Shown here piece by piece: positions 36,557 through 45,196 of a stretch of 64,000 nucleotides of DNA (within the stretch, counting starts at the first letter, position 1; each line of letters begins with the position of its first letter). This stretch comes from Pedobacter sp. D749 (lineage in GTDB: Bacteria > Bacteroidota > Bacteroidia > Sphingobacteriales > Sphingobacteriaceae), in contig NZ_CP079218.1 in assembly GCF_019317285.1 (NCBI RefSeq), forward strand, positions 5,456,001-5,520,000. The letters are read 5' to 3'. Position numbers and translations under genes: made by a program. The notes under the pieces are model-generated. The model saw only the letters and a program-made list of their open reading frames with translations, was not told where the DNA came from and made no database searches.

Positions 36557-36590
36557 GAGCAATCCTGGATAGGTTGCTCTTTTTCTTTTT
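36557..36590 (+). terminator. Terminator of the tRNA-like transcription unit
   Basis: GAGCAA-t-CCT (36557-36566) pairs with AGG-TTGCTC (36571-36579) around a 4-nt loop with one bulged T, followed by a T-rich tail (36580-36590). It lies 30 nt after the second tRNA-like gene and before the LacI gene, closing a two-gene RNA unit. Confidence 0.75.
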
Positions 36591-36672
36591 AGGCTAGTTT
36601 TTTCACATCCATCATATATTTATAGTAATATTGTTATATTACCAATCAAATTTTATTCGTTCAATGCCTGTG

Positions 36673-37686
36673 ATGAAGAAACGTATTTCAATTAAAGATA
36701 TCGCTAAACAATTAAATATTTCCATTACAACCGTATCGTTTGTAATTAATGGTAAAGCAAGAGAAAAAAATATCAGCGAATCGCTTACCAAAAAAGTTTT
36801 AGAACTGGTTGCTGAATTAAATTATCAGCCCAATACCCTTGCTACAAGTTTAAGAACAGGTAAAACAAAAATTATAGGTTTCTTGGTTGATGACATTTCT
36901 GAACCTTTTTTCTCTGGTATTGCACGCCAAATTGATGAAATTGCCTCGAGCCTTGGTTATAAAATCCTTTTTAGCAGCACCAGAAACGATACGGATAAGG
37001 CAATAGAACTATTGCAGATTTTTAAAGACAGGCATGTTGATGGCTATATTATGGCCTTGCCTGAAGGATTGGAAGAAGAAGTTAAAAAATTGATTCAAAC
37101 AGATGCTCCGGTAGTACTTTTCGATCGGTATGTACCGGATGTTAAAACAGATTATGTAATAATTGATAATTTAAACAGCACCTACGAAGCTACTGAGCAC
37201 CTCATTAAAAATAATTACAAAAAAATAGGGTTTGTAACCATTGATACCTTACAGCAACAGATGGTAGACCGTTTGGCTGGTTACGAAAGTGCTGTTGAAA
37301 AATATGATCTGCCGGCAATTGTAAAGAAGATAAAATATGTAAACTCTGCTGAATCAATTGAGGAGATGATCAAGTTTTTTAAAGAGAAACAACTTGATGC
37401 GGTAGTTTTTGCAGCTAACTATATTTGCCTGGATGGTTTAAGAACTTTTAGAAAATTAGGTATTCAGATCCATAAAGACATAGCTGTTGTTTCTTTTGAT
37501 GATTTCGAAATCCTGGAGTTCTGTGAGCCTCCGGTTACGGCAATTGCACAGCCTCTTGAAGCCATTGCAGAAAACGTAATGAAAATTTTAATAAACAAGC
37601 TTAAAAGAGCAGGAAAGCCTGCCGAAAAAATGCAGGTATCGTTACCTACCATTTTAAACGTTAGAGGCTCAAGCGCAAAGAAATAA
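36673..37686 (+). CDS. LacI family transcriptional regulator
   Basis: A 337-residue repressor-type regulator. The N-terminal LacI HTH (ISIKDIAKQLNISITTVSFVINGKA, about 4-30) with hinge (NYQPNTLATSLRTGKT) precedes a periplasmic-binding-protein-like sensor domain (about 60-337, IIGFLVDDISEPFFSGIARQID). It probably responds to a sugar. I chose ATG 36673, which starts right at the HTH; earlier in-frame starts at 36664 (ATG) and 36631 (TTG) add unlike sequence. No sugar-utilisation operon adjoins it, so targets are unknown. Confidence 0.92.
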   Translation: MKKRISIKDIAKQLNISITTVSFVINGKAREKNISESLTKKVLELVAELNYQPNTLATSLRTGKTKIIGFLVDDISEPFFSGIARQIDEIASSLGYKILFSSTRNDTDKAIELLQIFKDRHVDGYIMALPEGLEEEVKKLIQTDAPVVLFDRYVPDVKTDYVIIDNLNSTYEATEHLIKNNYKKIGFVTIDTLQQQMVDRLAGYESAVEKYDLPAIVKKIKYVNSAESIEEMIKFFKEKQLDAVVFAANYICLDGLRTFRKLGIQIHKDIAVVSFDDFEILEFCEPPVTAIAQPLEAIAENVMKILINKLKRAGKPAEKMQVSLPTILNVRGSSAKK

Positions 37687-37698
37687 AGTAATAAAAAA

Positions 37699-37722
37699 GG
37701 GAATAGATTTAAGTCTATTCCC
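37699..37722 (-). terminator. Terminator of frr/pyrH
   Basis: GGGAATAGA (37699-37707) pairs perfectly with TCTATTCCC (37714-37722) across a 6-nt loop. On the minus strand it is followed by a T-tract (A-tract at 37692-37698 on plus), so it ends the frr transcript. Confidence 0.8.
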
Positions 37723-37745
37723 GCTCTGATTGTATTTTGTACAGA

Positions 37746-38309
37746 TTAAACTGTCATTACATCTTTTTCTTTAGCTTCGGCATGTTTGTCAACCTTTATG
37801 ATATAGGCATCGGTTAATTTTTGTACTTCGCCTTCACCGGTTTTAATCTCGTCATCAGAAACACCTTCACCTTTCAGTTTTTGGATTTTGGTATTGGCAT
37901 CCTTACGGATGTTACGAACGGTAATGCGGCCCCTTTCGGCTTCCTCCTTAACTTTTTTCACCAGGTCTTTTCTCCGCTCTTCTGTTAAAGGCGGTACAAC
38001 CAGGCGGATAACAATACCATCATTTTGCGGATTGATACCAATATTAGCTACCTGAATAGCTTTTTCGATTGCAGTTAAAAGTGATTTTTCCCAAGGTTGG
38101 ATTACGATTGTTCTGGCATCAGGTGTATTAATACTGGATACTTGTGATAGTGCTGTAGCTGCGCCATAATAATCTACGAAAATACCATCTAACATTCCAG
38201 CCGATGCTTTTCCAGCTCTGATTTTAGTTAATTCAGATTCACAATGATCGATTGCTCTATCCATTGCAGATTGAGCATCCATTAATTGTAATTGTATGAG
38301 GTCGTTCAT
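37746..38309 (-). CDS. frr: Ribosome-recycling factor
   Basis: A 187-residue RRF that splits post-termination ribosomes with EF-G. The long three-helix-bundle helices and the conserved LTEERRKDLVKKVKEEAERGRITVRNIRKDA segment (about 114-145) are present. Clear ATG at 38309. It lies 39 nt downstream of pyrH, the usual pairing; a TATTTTTG-like box (38327-38334, minus) between them could also give it its own promoter. Confidence 0.97.
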   Translation of the reverse strand: MNDLIQLQLMDAQSAMDRAIDHCESELTKIRAGKASAGMLDGIFVDYYGAATALSQVSSINTPDARTIVIQPWEKSLLTAIEKAIQVANIGINPQNDGIVIRLVVPPLTEERRKDLVKKVKEEAERGRITVRNIRKDANTKIQKLKGEGVSDDEIKTGEGEVQKLTDAYIIKVDKHAEAKEKDVMTV

Positions 38310-38348
38310 AATTGTGTGTATTTCTACAAAAATAATAATTTTTATTCC

Positions 38349-39053
38349 TTATTTAACCAGGGTTCCAATAGGTTCGCCATTAGCGATTTTCATGAAATTG
38401 CCATGTTTGTTCATATCAAACACAATAATCGGCACTTGGTTTTCTTCGCAAAGGGTAAAGGCTGTCATATCCATTACATTCAGGCCTTTATCATAAACTT
38501 CTCTGAAAGAAATTTCTTCGTATTTAGTGGCTAACGGATCTTTTTCAGGATCCGCGGTATAAATTCCATCAACACGTGTTCCTTTTAAAACAACATCAGC
38601 TTTGATTTCGATAGCACGTAAAGCTGCAGCAGAATCGGTGGTGAAGTATGGGTTTCCGGTACCTGCACCAAAAATAACCACACGGCCTTTTTCTAAATGC
38701 CGAACAGCCCTTCTGCGAATAAATGGTTCGCAAATCTGTTCCATTTTAATGGCAGTAAGTAAACGTGTTTTAATACCCACTTTTTCTAACGCATCTTGCA
38801 AGGCCATAGAGTTGATAACTGTTGCCAACATGCCCATATAATCAGCCTGTGCCCTGTCCATCCCACTTTTTTCGGCGCTTAAACCCCTAAAAATATTCCC
38901 TCCTCCAATTACGATTGCGATTTCTAAACCTTTATCGTGTACAGCTTTGATATCTTCAGCGTATTGTTTAACGCGTTCATTATCAATTCCATATTGTTTG
39001 TCGCCCATTAGCGATTCTCCGCTAAGTTTTAATAGGATGCGTTTGTATTTCAT
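38349..39053 (-). CDS. pyrH: Uridylate kinase (UMP kinase)
   Basis: A 234-residue hexameric UMP kinase of the amino-acid-kinase fold, phosphorylating UMP to UDP. Phosphate-binding KLSGESLMG (9-17), IVIGGGNIFRG, MDRAQADYMGMLATVINSMAL and GTGNPYFTTDSAAALRA are all present. ATG 39053. It is cotranscribed with frr, and UTP/GTP allosteric control is known for the family. Confidence 0.97.
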   Translation of the reverse strand: MKYKRILLKLSGESLMGDKQYGIDNERVKQYAEDIKAVHDKGLEIAIVIGGGNIFRGLSAEKSGMDRAQADYMGMLATVINSMALQDALEKVGIKTRLLTAIKMEQICEPFIRRRAVRHLEKGRVVIFGAGTGNPYFTTDSAAALRAIEIKADVVLKGTRVDGIYTADPEKDPLATKYEEISFREVYDKGLNVMDMTAFTLCEENQVPIIVFDMNKHGNFMKIANGEPIGTLVK

Positions 39054-39139
39054 GACCTCAAAAATATTAACAATTTTTTAATACCGAGCTATGCTTTTTA
39101 ATAATTGATGTAAATTGTTTATTGGATTTACTCTGCAAA

Positions 39140-39171
39140 CAATAAAAGCTCCTGTTATAGAGCTTTTATTG
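39140..39171 (-). terminator. Terminator of the Oar-like receptor gene
   Basis: A perfect 12-bp stem, CAATAAAAGCTC (39140-39151) with GAGCTTTTATTG (39160-39171), and an 8-nt loop. It lies 22 nt beyond the stop of the receptor gene and upstream of pyrH. Confidence 0.75.
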
Positions 39172-39192
39172 TGAAAAGATATGAATCGTGAA

Positions 39193-42100
39193 TTAATTAA
39201 AAATGTAACGCACGCCGAATTGTGCCTGCCAACGCGAAATCTGATCGGTAATATTTTTATACGTTGCGGTGTATGGCGTTAAATTGGCCTTATCCTGATA
39301 AGGGAATGAATAAGTAGGTTTTCCAGATGTAGCATCTAAACCTTTATAGGCCAGCAATACGGCGGTATTGTATGTTGATAATGGGATATTTGGTGTTTGA
39401 TATAAGCCCCAATCACTATTTAACAGGTTGCCAAGGTTAATGATATCCAACGTAAACTGAAGTGTATTTCTCTTGCCTTTCTGACCAACAAAAAAATCCT
39501 GTGCAAGGTGTAAATCTGCTCTTTTAAAGTACGACATGATGGCGCCATTTCTCTTTGCAAATTCACCCCTGTGTTTACTAAGATAGCTGTCTTGAGTAAT
39601 ATAGGCATTCAATTGGTTCCAGATCTGATCCTGGGTACGCGTATCGCCAGCAAAATCAGGAACCAAAATAATATCGCCTTTGTTTTGTGGGATGTAAACT
39701 AAATCGTTCGCGCCGCCATCGTTATTGATATCGCCAGATGAAACATAACTGAATGCGCCATTATTTGCCGATTCGAAGATTAAACCAATTGTAGTAGCCG
39801 CATGTTTAAAATACTCTTTTTTATAGCTTAAGGAGGCAATAACCCTGTTCGGCTGAATAAAATTGGTATTGGCTAAAACATCCGAATTTGCATCGCTGGC
39901 AATTGCCCTTTGTGACCAGATTGAACTTGCAGTAGAGCCACCGTCATTTACTGATTTCGATTGACTGTAAGTATAGGCTACACTTGCATTAAATCCACTT
40001 AAAAAAGATTTTTGCAACTGACCTGTAATGAAGTAAGAATAGCCTTTTTTGGTATTCTGCATATAAATAAATGGCGAAATCGATGGATTTGCTGCCGTAG
40101 TACCTGTCTGTGTAGATTTTACGGTATAACGCTGTTGTCCTTCAATTCCAGGAAGGGTAATTAAACCTGTAGCATTGTTTGGTAATGCCGCATTAGAGAA
40201 ATTTACCGCATTGATATCTTTAGTGTAGGATGCTTCTAAAGTGGCAATAATGCCCATTGGTAATTTTTGGTCAATCGCAACATTTGTTCTCCAGATCTGA
40301 GGATATTTAAAATCTTTCGAAGCCGCATCTACCTCGTAAGAAGTATTGGCAGCTGCGGTACCAGGTGAAGGACGGTTGGCATTTACATTTGGATTAAAAA
40401 TCAAACGTGGGTCGCCAGCAGTAGATACGGTACTTGAGCTAAATAATGTTCCGGTATTAGAGGCCTGGTTAGAGATCCAAACATAAGGAACCTGACCGGT
40501 GAAAATTCCCGTACCACCACGTAGCTGGGTAGTTTTATCGCCAAAAACATCATAATTGAAGCCTACACGTGGAGAAAACAATAATTTTTTGTTTGGGAAT
40601 TTAGAAATGTCTACCTGCAATCCATTCTGGAAGGTTAAAGCAGCCAAATTTGGATTTGGATCCAGCTTGGTCGGGAAATAAGTATAATCGGCACGGATAC
40701 CATAGGTTAATTTGAAATTATCACTCACCTGGTATTTGTCTTGTGCATATAGACTTAAGTTATATGACGACATTTTAGCGAAGGGAAATGATCCATCGGT
40801 TAATGCAGAGTTACGGTATGAATAACTTACCGCGGGCTGGTTATTGATAAAATCATCAGCTGTTCTAAAATAATACAGGCCGTTATAATTTGGGGCAAAA
40901 CCATTTAAGAATTTATTTAACTGGTTGCTGGTACCGATGGTGATTTCATGTTTACCGGCATAGATCGAGAAATCATCAGAGAATTGATAAATGTCGGAGT
41001 TTAACAAGTTATTTGCTGTAAAAACTTCATAACCGAAACTGGTTAAAATACCACCATTTCCATTACCGATATCGACCATTGGTAATTCAGCACCATTTGA
41101 TTCGCGAAAATCTCTCAAGGCAGAATAACCGAGCGTTAATTTGTTCGACATATTATTGCCAATCCTGGTGTTTAACTCCACAATACCGATGTTGAAGTTA
41201 TTGTTGATGGTATAACTCGAACCGAAATAAGGCATTGAAGTTGATGAAGGTGAACGGCTACCGTTTAAGCCTGCCGGAATACCCGAGCCACTGGCAACAA
41301 CCTGTCTGTTCGATTTCAGATAGAAATATTTCGCACTTAAGGTATTGTTTGCATTGATGTTCCAATCTATTTTTGCCGTGATTTTATCACTTTGTGTTTT
41401 GTAAGGATAATTTTCATAAGGACCGGTTGCATAGTTGTATTTACTCATTAAATAGTTCGATAAACGATCTAGTGTAGAGGCATCTGCTGTAGAAACATTT
41501 GCACCAGATACACCTGGTCTTGATGCAACGAACGAAGTTGCAGGTGTACTGATCCTTTCCTGTTCACCCGAAACAAAGAAGAATAATTTGTCTTTAATAA
41601 TCGGTCCGCCGATATTTAAACCACGTTGATTGTAGCTAAAATCGACAACAGGTATTTTGGTTACCCCGGCAGAGTACCCTGTTAAATCAGTTCCCCTGGT
41701 ATAGTAATAGGCCGAACCCTTAAAATTATTTGTTCCCGATTTTACAATGGTATTAATACCCGCTCCAGTGAAAGATCCCTGGCGGACATCATAAGGTGCA
41801 ATATCGACCTGGATCTGCTCAATCGCATCTAATGAAATCGGTTGAGAATTAGCCTGTCCGCCCAAACTGCCCGACAATCCGAACGAATTGTTAAACAAGG
41901 CTCCATCAACCGTTAAGTTGTTGTAAGAACCACTTCTTCCACCAAAACTTAAACCGCCAACGGTTGTAGAGTTTGCTGATGGCGTTAATTTGGTAAAATC
42001 AGATAATGAACGGCTGATGGTTGGTAAATTATCAATTTGTTGTCTTGTAATTGTTTCCCTTGCGCCTGTCCGTGAGGAGTTGATCACTTTGTCCTGCGTT

Positions 42101-42462
42101 CCTTTTACCACTACATCGGCAAGGTTTTGCGAAGTTTCGGTAAGCGAGGCATCAACCCTTAAGTCTTCTCCAATGGTCGTATTCAGGTTCTCTTTAACCA
42201 GTTCGTTGTAGCCAACGTAACCAATTTTGATGGTGTATGGCCCGCCAACACGAACGTTGGGCAGGTTATATCTTCCATCCGCCCTGGTTAGGGTGGAGTA
42301 TTTTGTGCCCGAAGGAATATGTATGGCGGTAACTGTTGCACCGGGTATTACCCCTTTTTGATCTTTAACCGTACCAATAAATGATGCAGTAGTTACCCCT
42401 TGTGCAAAACCGTAAACGGTTACGGCAAACACAAAAGTTATTAATAATATAAGTCTTTTCAT
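39193..42462 (-). CDS. Oar-like TonB-dependent outer-membrane receptor
   Basis: A 1089-residue outer-membrane protein: signal peptide about 1-21 (ending GFAQ), a carboxypeptidase-regulatory-like domain (FIGTVKDQKGVIPGATVTAI, about 25-110), a plug domain (about 115-240, including GRSGSYNNLTVDGALFNNSF and DVRQGSFTGAGINTIVKSG) and a C-terminal barrel ending FGVRYIFN. This is the Oar/TonB-receptor type. Substrate unknown; no SusD partner adjoins it, so a glycan SusCD role is unlikely. I use ATG 42462 because the TTG at 42480 only adds a few residues before the signal peptide. Confidence 0.9.
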   Translation of the reverse strand: MKRLILLITFVFAVTVYGFAQGVTTASFIGTVKDQKGVIPGATVTAIHIPSGTKYSTLTRADGRYNLPNVRVGGPYTIKIGYVGYNELVKENLNTTIGEDLRVDASLTETSQNLADVVVKGTQDKVINSSRTGARETITRQQIDNLPTISRSLSDFTKLTPSANSTTVGGLSFGGRSGSYNNLTVDGALFNNSFGLSGSLGGQANSQPISLDAIEQIQVDIAPYDVRQGSFTGAGINTIVKSGTNNFKGSAYYYTRGTDLTGYSAGVTKIPVVDFSYNQRGLNIGGPIIKDKLFFFVSGEQERISTPATSFVASRPGVSGANVSTADASTLDRLSNYLMSKYNYATGPYENYPYKTQSDKITAKIDWNINANNTLSAKYFYLKSNRQVVASGSGIPAGLNGSRSPSSTSMPYFGSSYTINNNFNIGIVELNTRIGNNMSNKLTLGYSALRDFRESNGAELPMVDIGNGNGGILTSFGYEVFTANNLLNSDIYQFSDDFSIYAGKHEITIGTSNQLNKFLNGFAPNYNGLYYFRTADDFINNQPAVSYSYRNSALTDGSFPFAKMSSYNLSLYAQDKYQVSDNFKLTYGIRADYTYFPTKLDPNPNLAALTFQNGLQVDISKFPNKKLLFSPRVGFNYDVFGDKTTQLRGGTGIFTGQVPYVWISNQASNTGTLFSSSTVSTAGDPRLIFNPNVNANRPSPGTAAANTSYEVDAASKDFKYPQIWRTNVAIDQKLPMGIIATLEASYTKDINAVNFSNAALPNNATGLITLPGIEGQQRYTVKSTQTGTTAANPSISPFIYMQNTKKGYSYFITGQLQKSFLSGFNASVAYTYSQSKSVNDGGSTASSIWSQRAIASDANSDVLANTNFIQPNRVIASLSYKKEYFKHAATTIGLIFESANNGAFSYVSSGDINNDGGANDLVYIPQNKGDIILVPDFAGDTRTQDQIWNQLNAYITQDSYLSKHRGEFAKRNGAIMSYFKRADLHLAQDFFVGQKGKRNTLQFTLDIINLGNLLNSDWGLYQTPNIPLSTYNTAVLLAYKGLDATSGKPTYSFPYQDKANLTPYTATYKNITDQISRWQAQFGVRYIFN

Positions 42463-42518
42463 CAGTCTTTTTTTTGACAAAAATACACTGACTTGCTGCT
42501 GCTTATGTTTTGTTTATA

Positions 42519-43481
42519 TTAATTAATTGTTAACAGTTTTCCTTGCTTAGGAAATATTAAGTTTAAATCAAGTGTATTTTCTGTAAGTAATTGACGCTTT
42601 ATTTTTTCTGCACTATGTTGCGGGGGTTTAATATGGGTTACAATGAAAGCAACTTTTTTAATGGTATCACCATCCGTTAAGCTTTTAAGTTTGCCAATTT
42701 CACTGAAAAAAAGTTTTGGGGTAAGGTGTCCGAATAATTGTTTATCTGGCTGTTCGTTCGGAAAAGAAACCTCTAAAAAGATGGCTTTTAGCTGGCCGGC
42801 ATTAATCAGCGGCGCTATATTTTGCCACAGGCTGGCCAGTTTATCTGATTTTTCAACTTCATCAGCGCCGGTATCTCCAAGGTACAATACATAACTATCA
42901 TTGTGATTGATCAAAAAAGCAGTGCTTTTATAAGGCTTGCCATGACTCAGTTCAAAAGCTCTTACTTTCATTTCTGTGTCCGCTAATGGATAAGTATTGC
43001 CTTCAATTAGTGGGAAATAAGTATACTTTTTTAGCTGTGGTTTTTCACCTTCGTTGGCAAAATTGGCCCAGGCATCCCAGGTAAAATATTTATCCCTTAA
43101 GATGTTCAGCACCGAAGGCAGTCCATAGATGTTTTTTGATGTATCGGCTGGTGAATTGATGATCAGGCCAGCTAAATGGTCTAAATGTCCATGAGATATC
43201 AGATAACCTTTAATCTGCTTGCGCTGGATTTCTTCGCTATTGCCTTTTAGTGATTTAAAATCAATTGCTTTCTGTATGCCTGCATTTATGGTTCCCGCAT
43301 CAAGGCAAACATATTTGTCGCTTCCTTTTGGTGTTATCATGTACGATGATAAATTGCTCTCATCATCGCCGCCTTTTACACCAAGCGGAATGATGGTAAA
43401 TGAAGACCCCGTTCCCTGCGCCCACAAATTACTGGCATAAATGGATAGAAAGATAATTGCTGGAAGAATTCTTTTGAACAT
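42519..43481 (-). CDS. cpdP: Class II 3',5'-cyclic-nucleotide phosphodiesterase, periplasmic
   Basis: A 320-residue metallo-beta-lactamase-fold enzyme of the class II (PDE1/CpdP) cyclic-nucleotide phosphodiesterase family. A signal peptide (1-22) points to the periplasm. The metal motif SHGHLDHLAG (96-105: H97, H99, D101, H102), H180 in ELSHGK and D203 in LGDTGADE are present, and FLEVSFPNEQ followed by GHLTPKLF is characteristic. It would degrade external cAMP or related nucleotides, perhaps for scavenging. It starts 10 nt after nagA, so the two are likely one transcript. The symbol is by family resemblance. Confidence 0.85.
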   Translation of the reverse strand: MFKRILPAIIFLSIYASNLWAQGTGSSFTIIPLGVKGGDDESNLSSYMITPKGSDKYVCLDAGTINAGIQKAIDFKSLKGNSEEIQRKQIKGYLISHGHLDHLAGLIINSPADTSKNIYGLPSVLNILRDKYFTWDAWANFANEGEKPQLKKYTYFPLIEGNTYPLADTEMKVRAFELSHGKPYKSTAFLINHNDSYVLYLGDTGADEVEKSDKLASLWQNIAPLINAGQLKAIFLEVSFPNEQPDKQLFGHLTPKLFFSEIGKLKSLTDGDTIKKVAFIVTHIKPPQHSAEKIKRQLLTENTLDLNLIFPKQGKLLTIN

Positions 43482-43491
43482 GTTGGTTTGA

Positions 43492-44583
43492 TTATACCGT
43501 TTTACCTTTAAAAATAACCTCTTTTAAATTTAGTGCATCATCAAGCACGACTAAATTTGCCTGCTCACCCGCTGCGATATTTGCCGTTAAGCTTTCAACT
43601 CCGATTAATTTGGCAGGATAACTTGTTCCCATTTTAATTGCATCATTTAAACTGATGCCACAGTGGATTACACAGTTTTTAACAGCTTCTAACATGGTTA
43701 ACGACGAGCCGGATAGTGTACCATCGGGCATGACAAATTTGTTTCCTTCCTGGATATGCTGATAAGGACCGGTTGAACAAGCTGTGACGGCATCGGTGAT
43801 GAGGAATAAACGCTCTTTTAATAGTTTTTGTGCAAATTTAACCACCTCAAAGTCTACATGTTGCCCATCGGCGATAATACTGGCCATCGCCCTAGCGTGA
43901 CTAAAAACAGCGGTGGGGATTCCAGGTTCGCGATGGTGGATGGGGCTCATGGCATTAAAGAGGTGTGTAGTGGTTTGAATGCCTTTATTATACGCAGCAG
44001 TAGCTTCCTCAAAAGTTGCATTGCTATGTCCTAATGAAACCACAACACTTTGATCTAGTAAGTATTGTATTACCTCATCATCCTGGATTTCTGGTGCTAT
44101 GGTCATCATTTTAATAACACCATCTCCAAAATCGATTAGTTGCTTAATTTCATCTAAGGAGGCCTTTCGTACAAATGCAGGCACATGGGCACCTAATCGT
44201 TTTGGATTTAAAAATGGTCCTTCTAAATGTAAACCCAGGCAATTCCGGGCTGTTGAGCGATGTTGTTTAGCTACTTGGATACATTCGTTAAAAACTTCCT
44301 GAGAGTTTGTTGCCATGCAGGCCAAAAAACCAGTCGTTCCTTTTTTGAGTAAGTCATCTTCCATAATGTTTAACGATTCGATGCTTGGCTCGGCAGAAAA
44401 CAACCTGTTGCCTGCTCCATAAATCTGCAAATCTATAAAACCTGGAACAACAATCGAATGGCTGTTTTCTTTATAATCACTTTCTTTAATAGCTGAAATG
44501 ATATCACTATCGATAACGATGTCTTGGTTCTTTTTTAAATCGTTGCCCTGAAAATAGGAGATGTTGGGAATTACTTTAGGCAT
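43492..44583 (-). CDS. nagA: N-acetylglucosamine-6-phosphate deacetylase
   Basis: A 363-residue amidohydrolase converting GlcNAc-6-P to GlcN-6-P and acetate in amino-sugar catabolism or murein recycling. PGFIDLQIYGAGNRLF, the metal and substrate segments LHLEGPF, SLGHSNATFEEA, TTHLFNAMSP and the catalytic aspartate in LITDAVTA are present. Length is a little short of the ~380 norm but all motifs are intact. ATG 44583. It is followed after 10 nt by the phosphodiesterase gene; no nagB or transporter is nearby. Confidence 0.94.
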   Translation of the reverse strand: MPKVIPNISYFQGNDLKKNQDIVIDSDIISAIKESDYKENSHSIVVPGFIDLQIYGAGNRLFSAEPSIESLNIMEDDLLKKGTTGFLACMATNSQEVFNECIQVAKQHRSTARNCLGLHLEGPFLNPKRLGAHVPAFVRKASLDEIKQLIDFGDGVIKMMTIAPEIQDDEVIQYLLDQSVVVSLGHSNATFEEATAAYNKGIQTTTHLFNAMSPIHHREPGIPTAVFSHARAMASIIADGQHVDFEVVKFAQKLLKERLFLITDAVTACSTGPYQHIQEGNKFVMPDGTLSGSSLTMLEAVKNCVIHCGISLNDAIKMGTSYPAKLIGVESLTANIAAGEQANLVVLDDALNLKEVIFKGKTV

Positions 44584-44671
44584 ATCAAAACGTTGAGTAA
44601 ATTAATCTTACACGGTCAAAGTTAAATATTGTGGCAATATATTAGGATAATAAGTTGAAATAACCAAATGG

Positions 44672-45019
44672 ATGAAAATCAGTCCTGTAGAAGAAGTTTT
44701 TAAAGCCAAGTGTGGCTACTTTGAGCGCTCCAAAATGATGCATATAGACCGAATACTGTACTCCAAACTGTTCGAATCCTATTGGATCAGGAAAAGGTTG
44801 ATCTTGTATTAAACAGCCATACACACAAATTATGGTTCATCAGCCTGATAAAAACTTAAATCATTATCCTTTAATTATCGGTGGTGGACCTAAAAACAGG
44901 TCCAGGTCCAGGAACAATTACAAAAATAAAAAATAATGGCAGATAAAAATAAAGTAACGGTAAGTATGGTCGGCGATTCTGGTAAAGAAGTAGGGGGCTT
45001 ATACGCTTTGGGGAAGTAG
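44672..45019 (+). other. Three candidate micro-ORFs
   Basis: Three ATG-started frames follow one another in a 613-nt gap: 44672-44812 (46 codons, aromatic and basic), 44832-44936 (34 codons, with a basic GGGPKNRSRSRNNYKNKK tail) and 44936-45019 (27 codons). The last two share one base (TAATG), an arrangement that permits coupling. No domain is recognised, and the minus strand of the first is also open, so coding is uncertain. Confidence 0.2.
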
Positions 45020-45028
45020 GAGAGTGTT

Positions 45029-45125
45029 ATTTCGAGCAGAGAGATGCGTAGTCGAGAATCCCAGACTCAGTCAAATCTATCTTGATAGAGCTCTCCATTT
45101 CACTGCGTTTCAGTCGAGATGACGA
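45029..45125. repeat. REP-like palindromic repeat pair
   Basis: TTTCGAGCAGAGAGATGCG-n-AGTCGAGAA (45029-45058) resembles the unit after feoB (34892-34922). A second unit in the other orientation follows (45096-45125, CATTTCACTGCGTTTCAGTCGAGATGACG-type). Between them is GATAGAGCTCTC. This is the common two-unit inverted REP layout. It lies in the gap between nagA and tsf. Confidence 0.6.
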
Positions 45126-45149
45126 CCATTCTTTAGAATTGTTGGGTAT

Positions 45150-45181
45150 AAAAAAAGCTCCAATTTCTTGGAGCTTTTTTT
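45150..45181 (-). terminator. Terminator of tsf
   Basis: A 14-bp stem made of an A-tract plus GCTCCAA (45150-45163) and TTGGAGC plus a T-tract (45168-45181) with a 4-nt loop. It lies 15 nt beyond the tsf stop and closes the ribosomal-protein operon. Confidence 0.85.
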
Positions 45182-45196
45182 AAATATATTTTTTGC

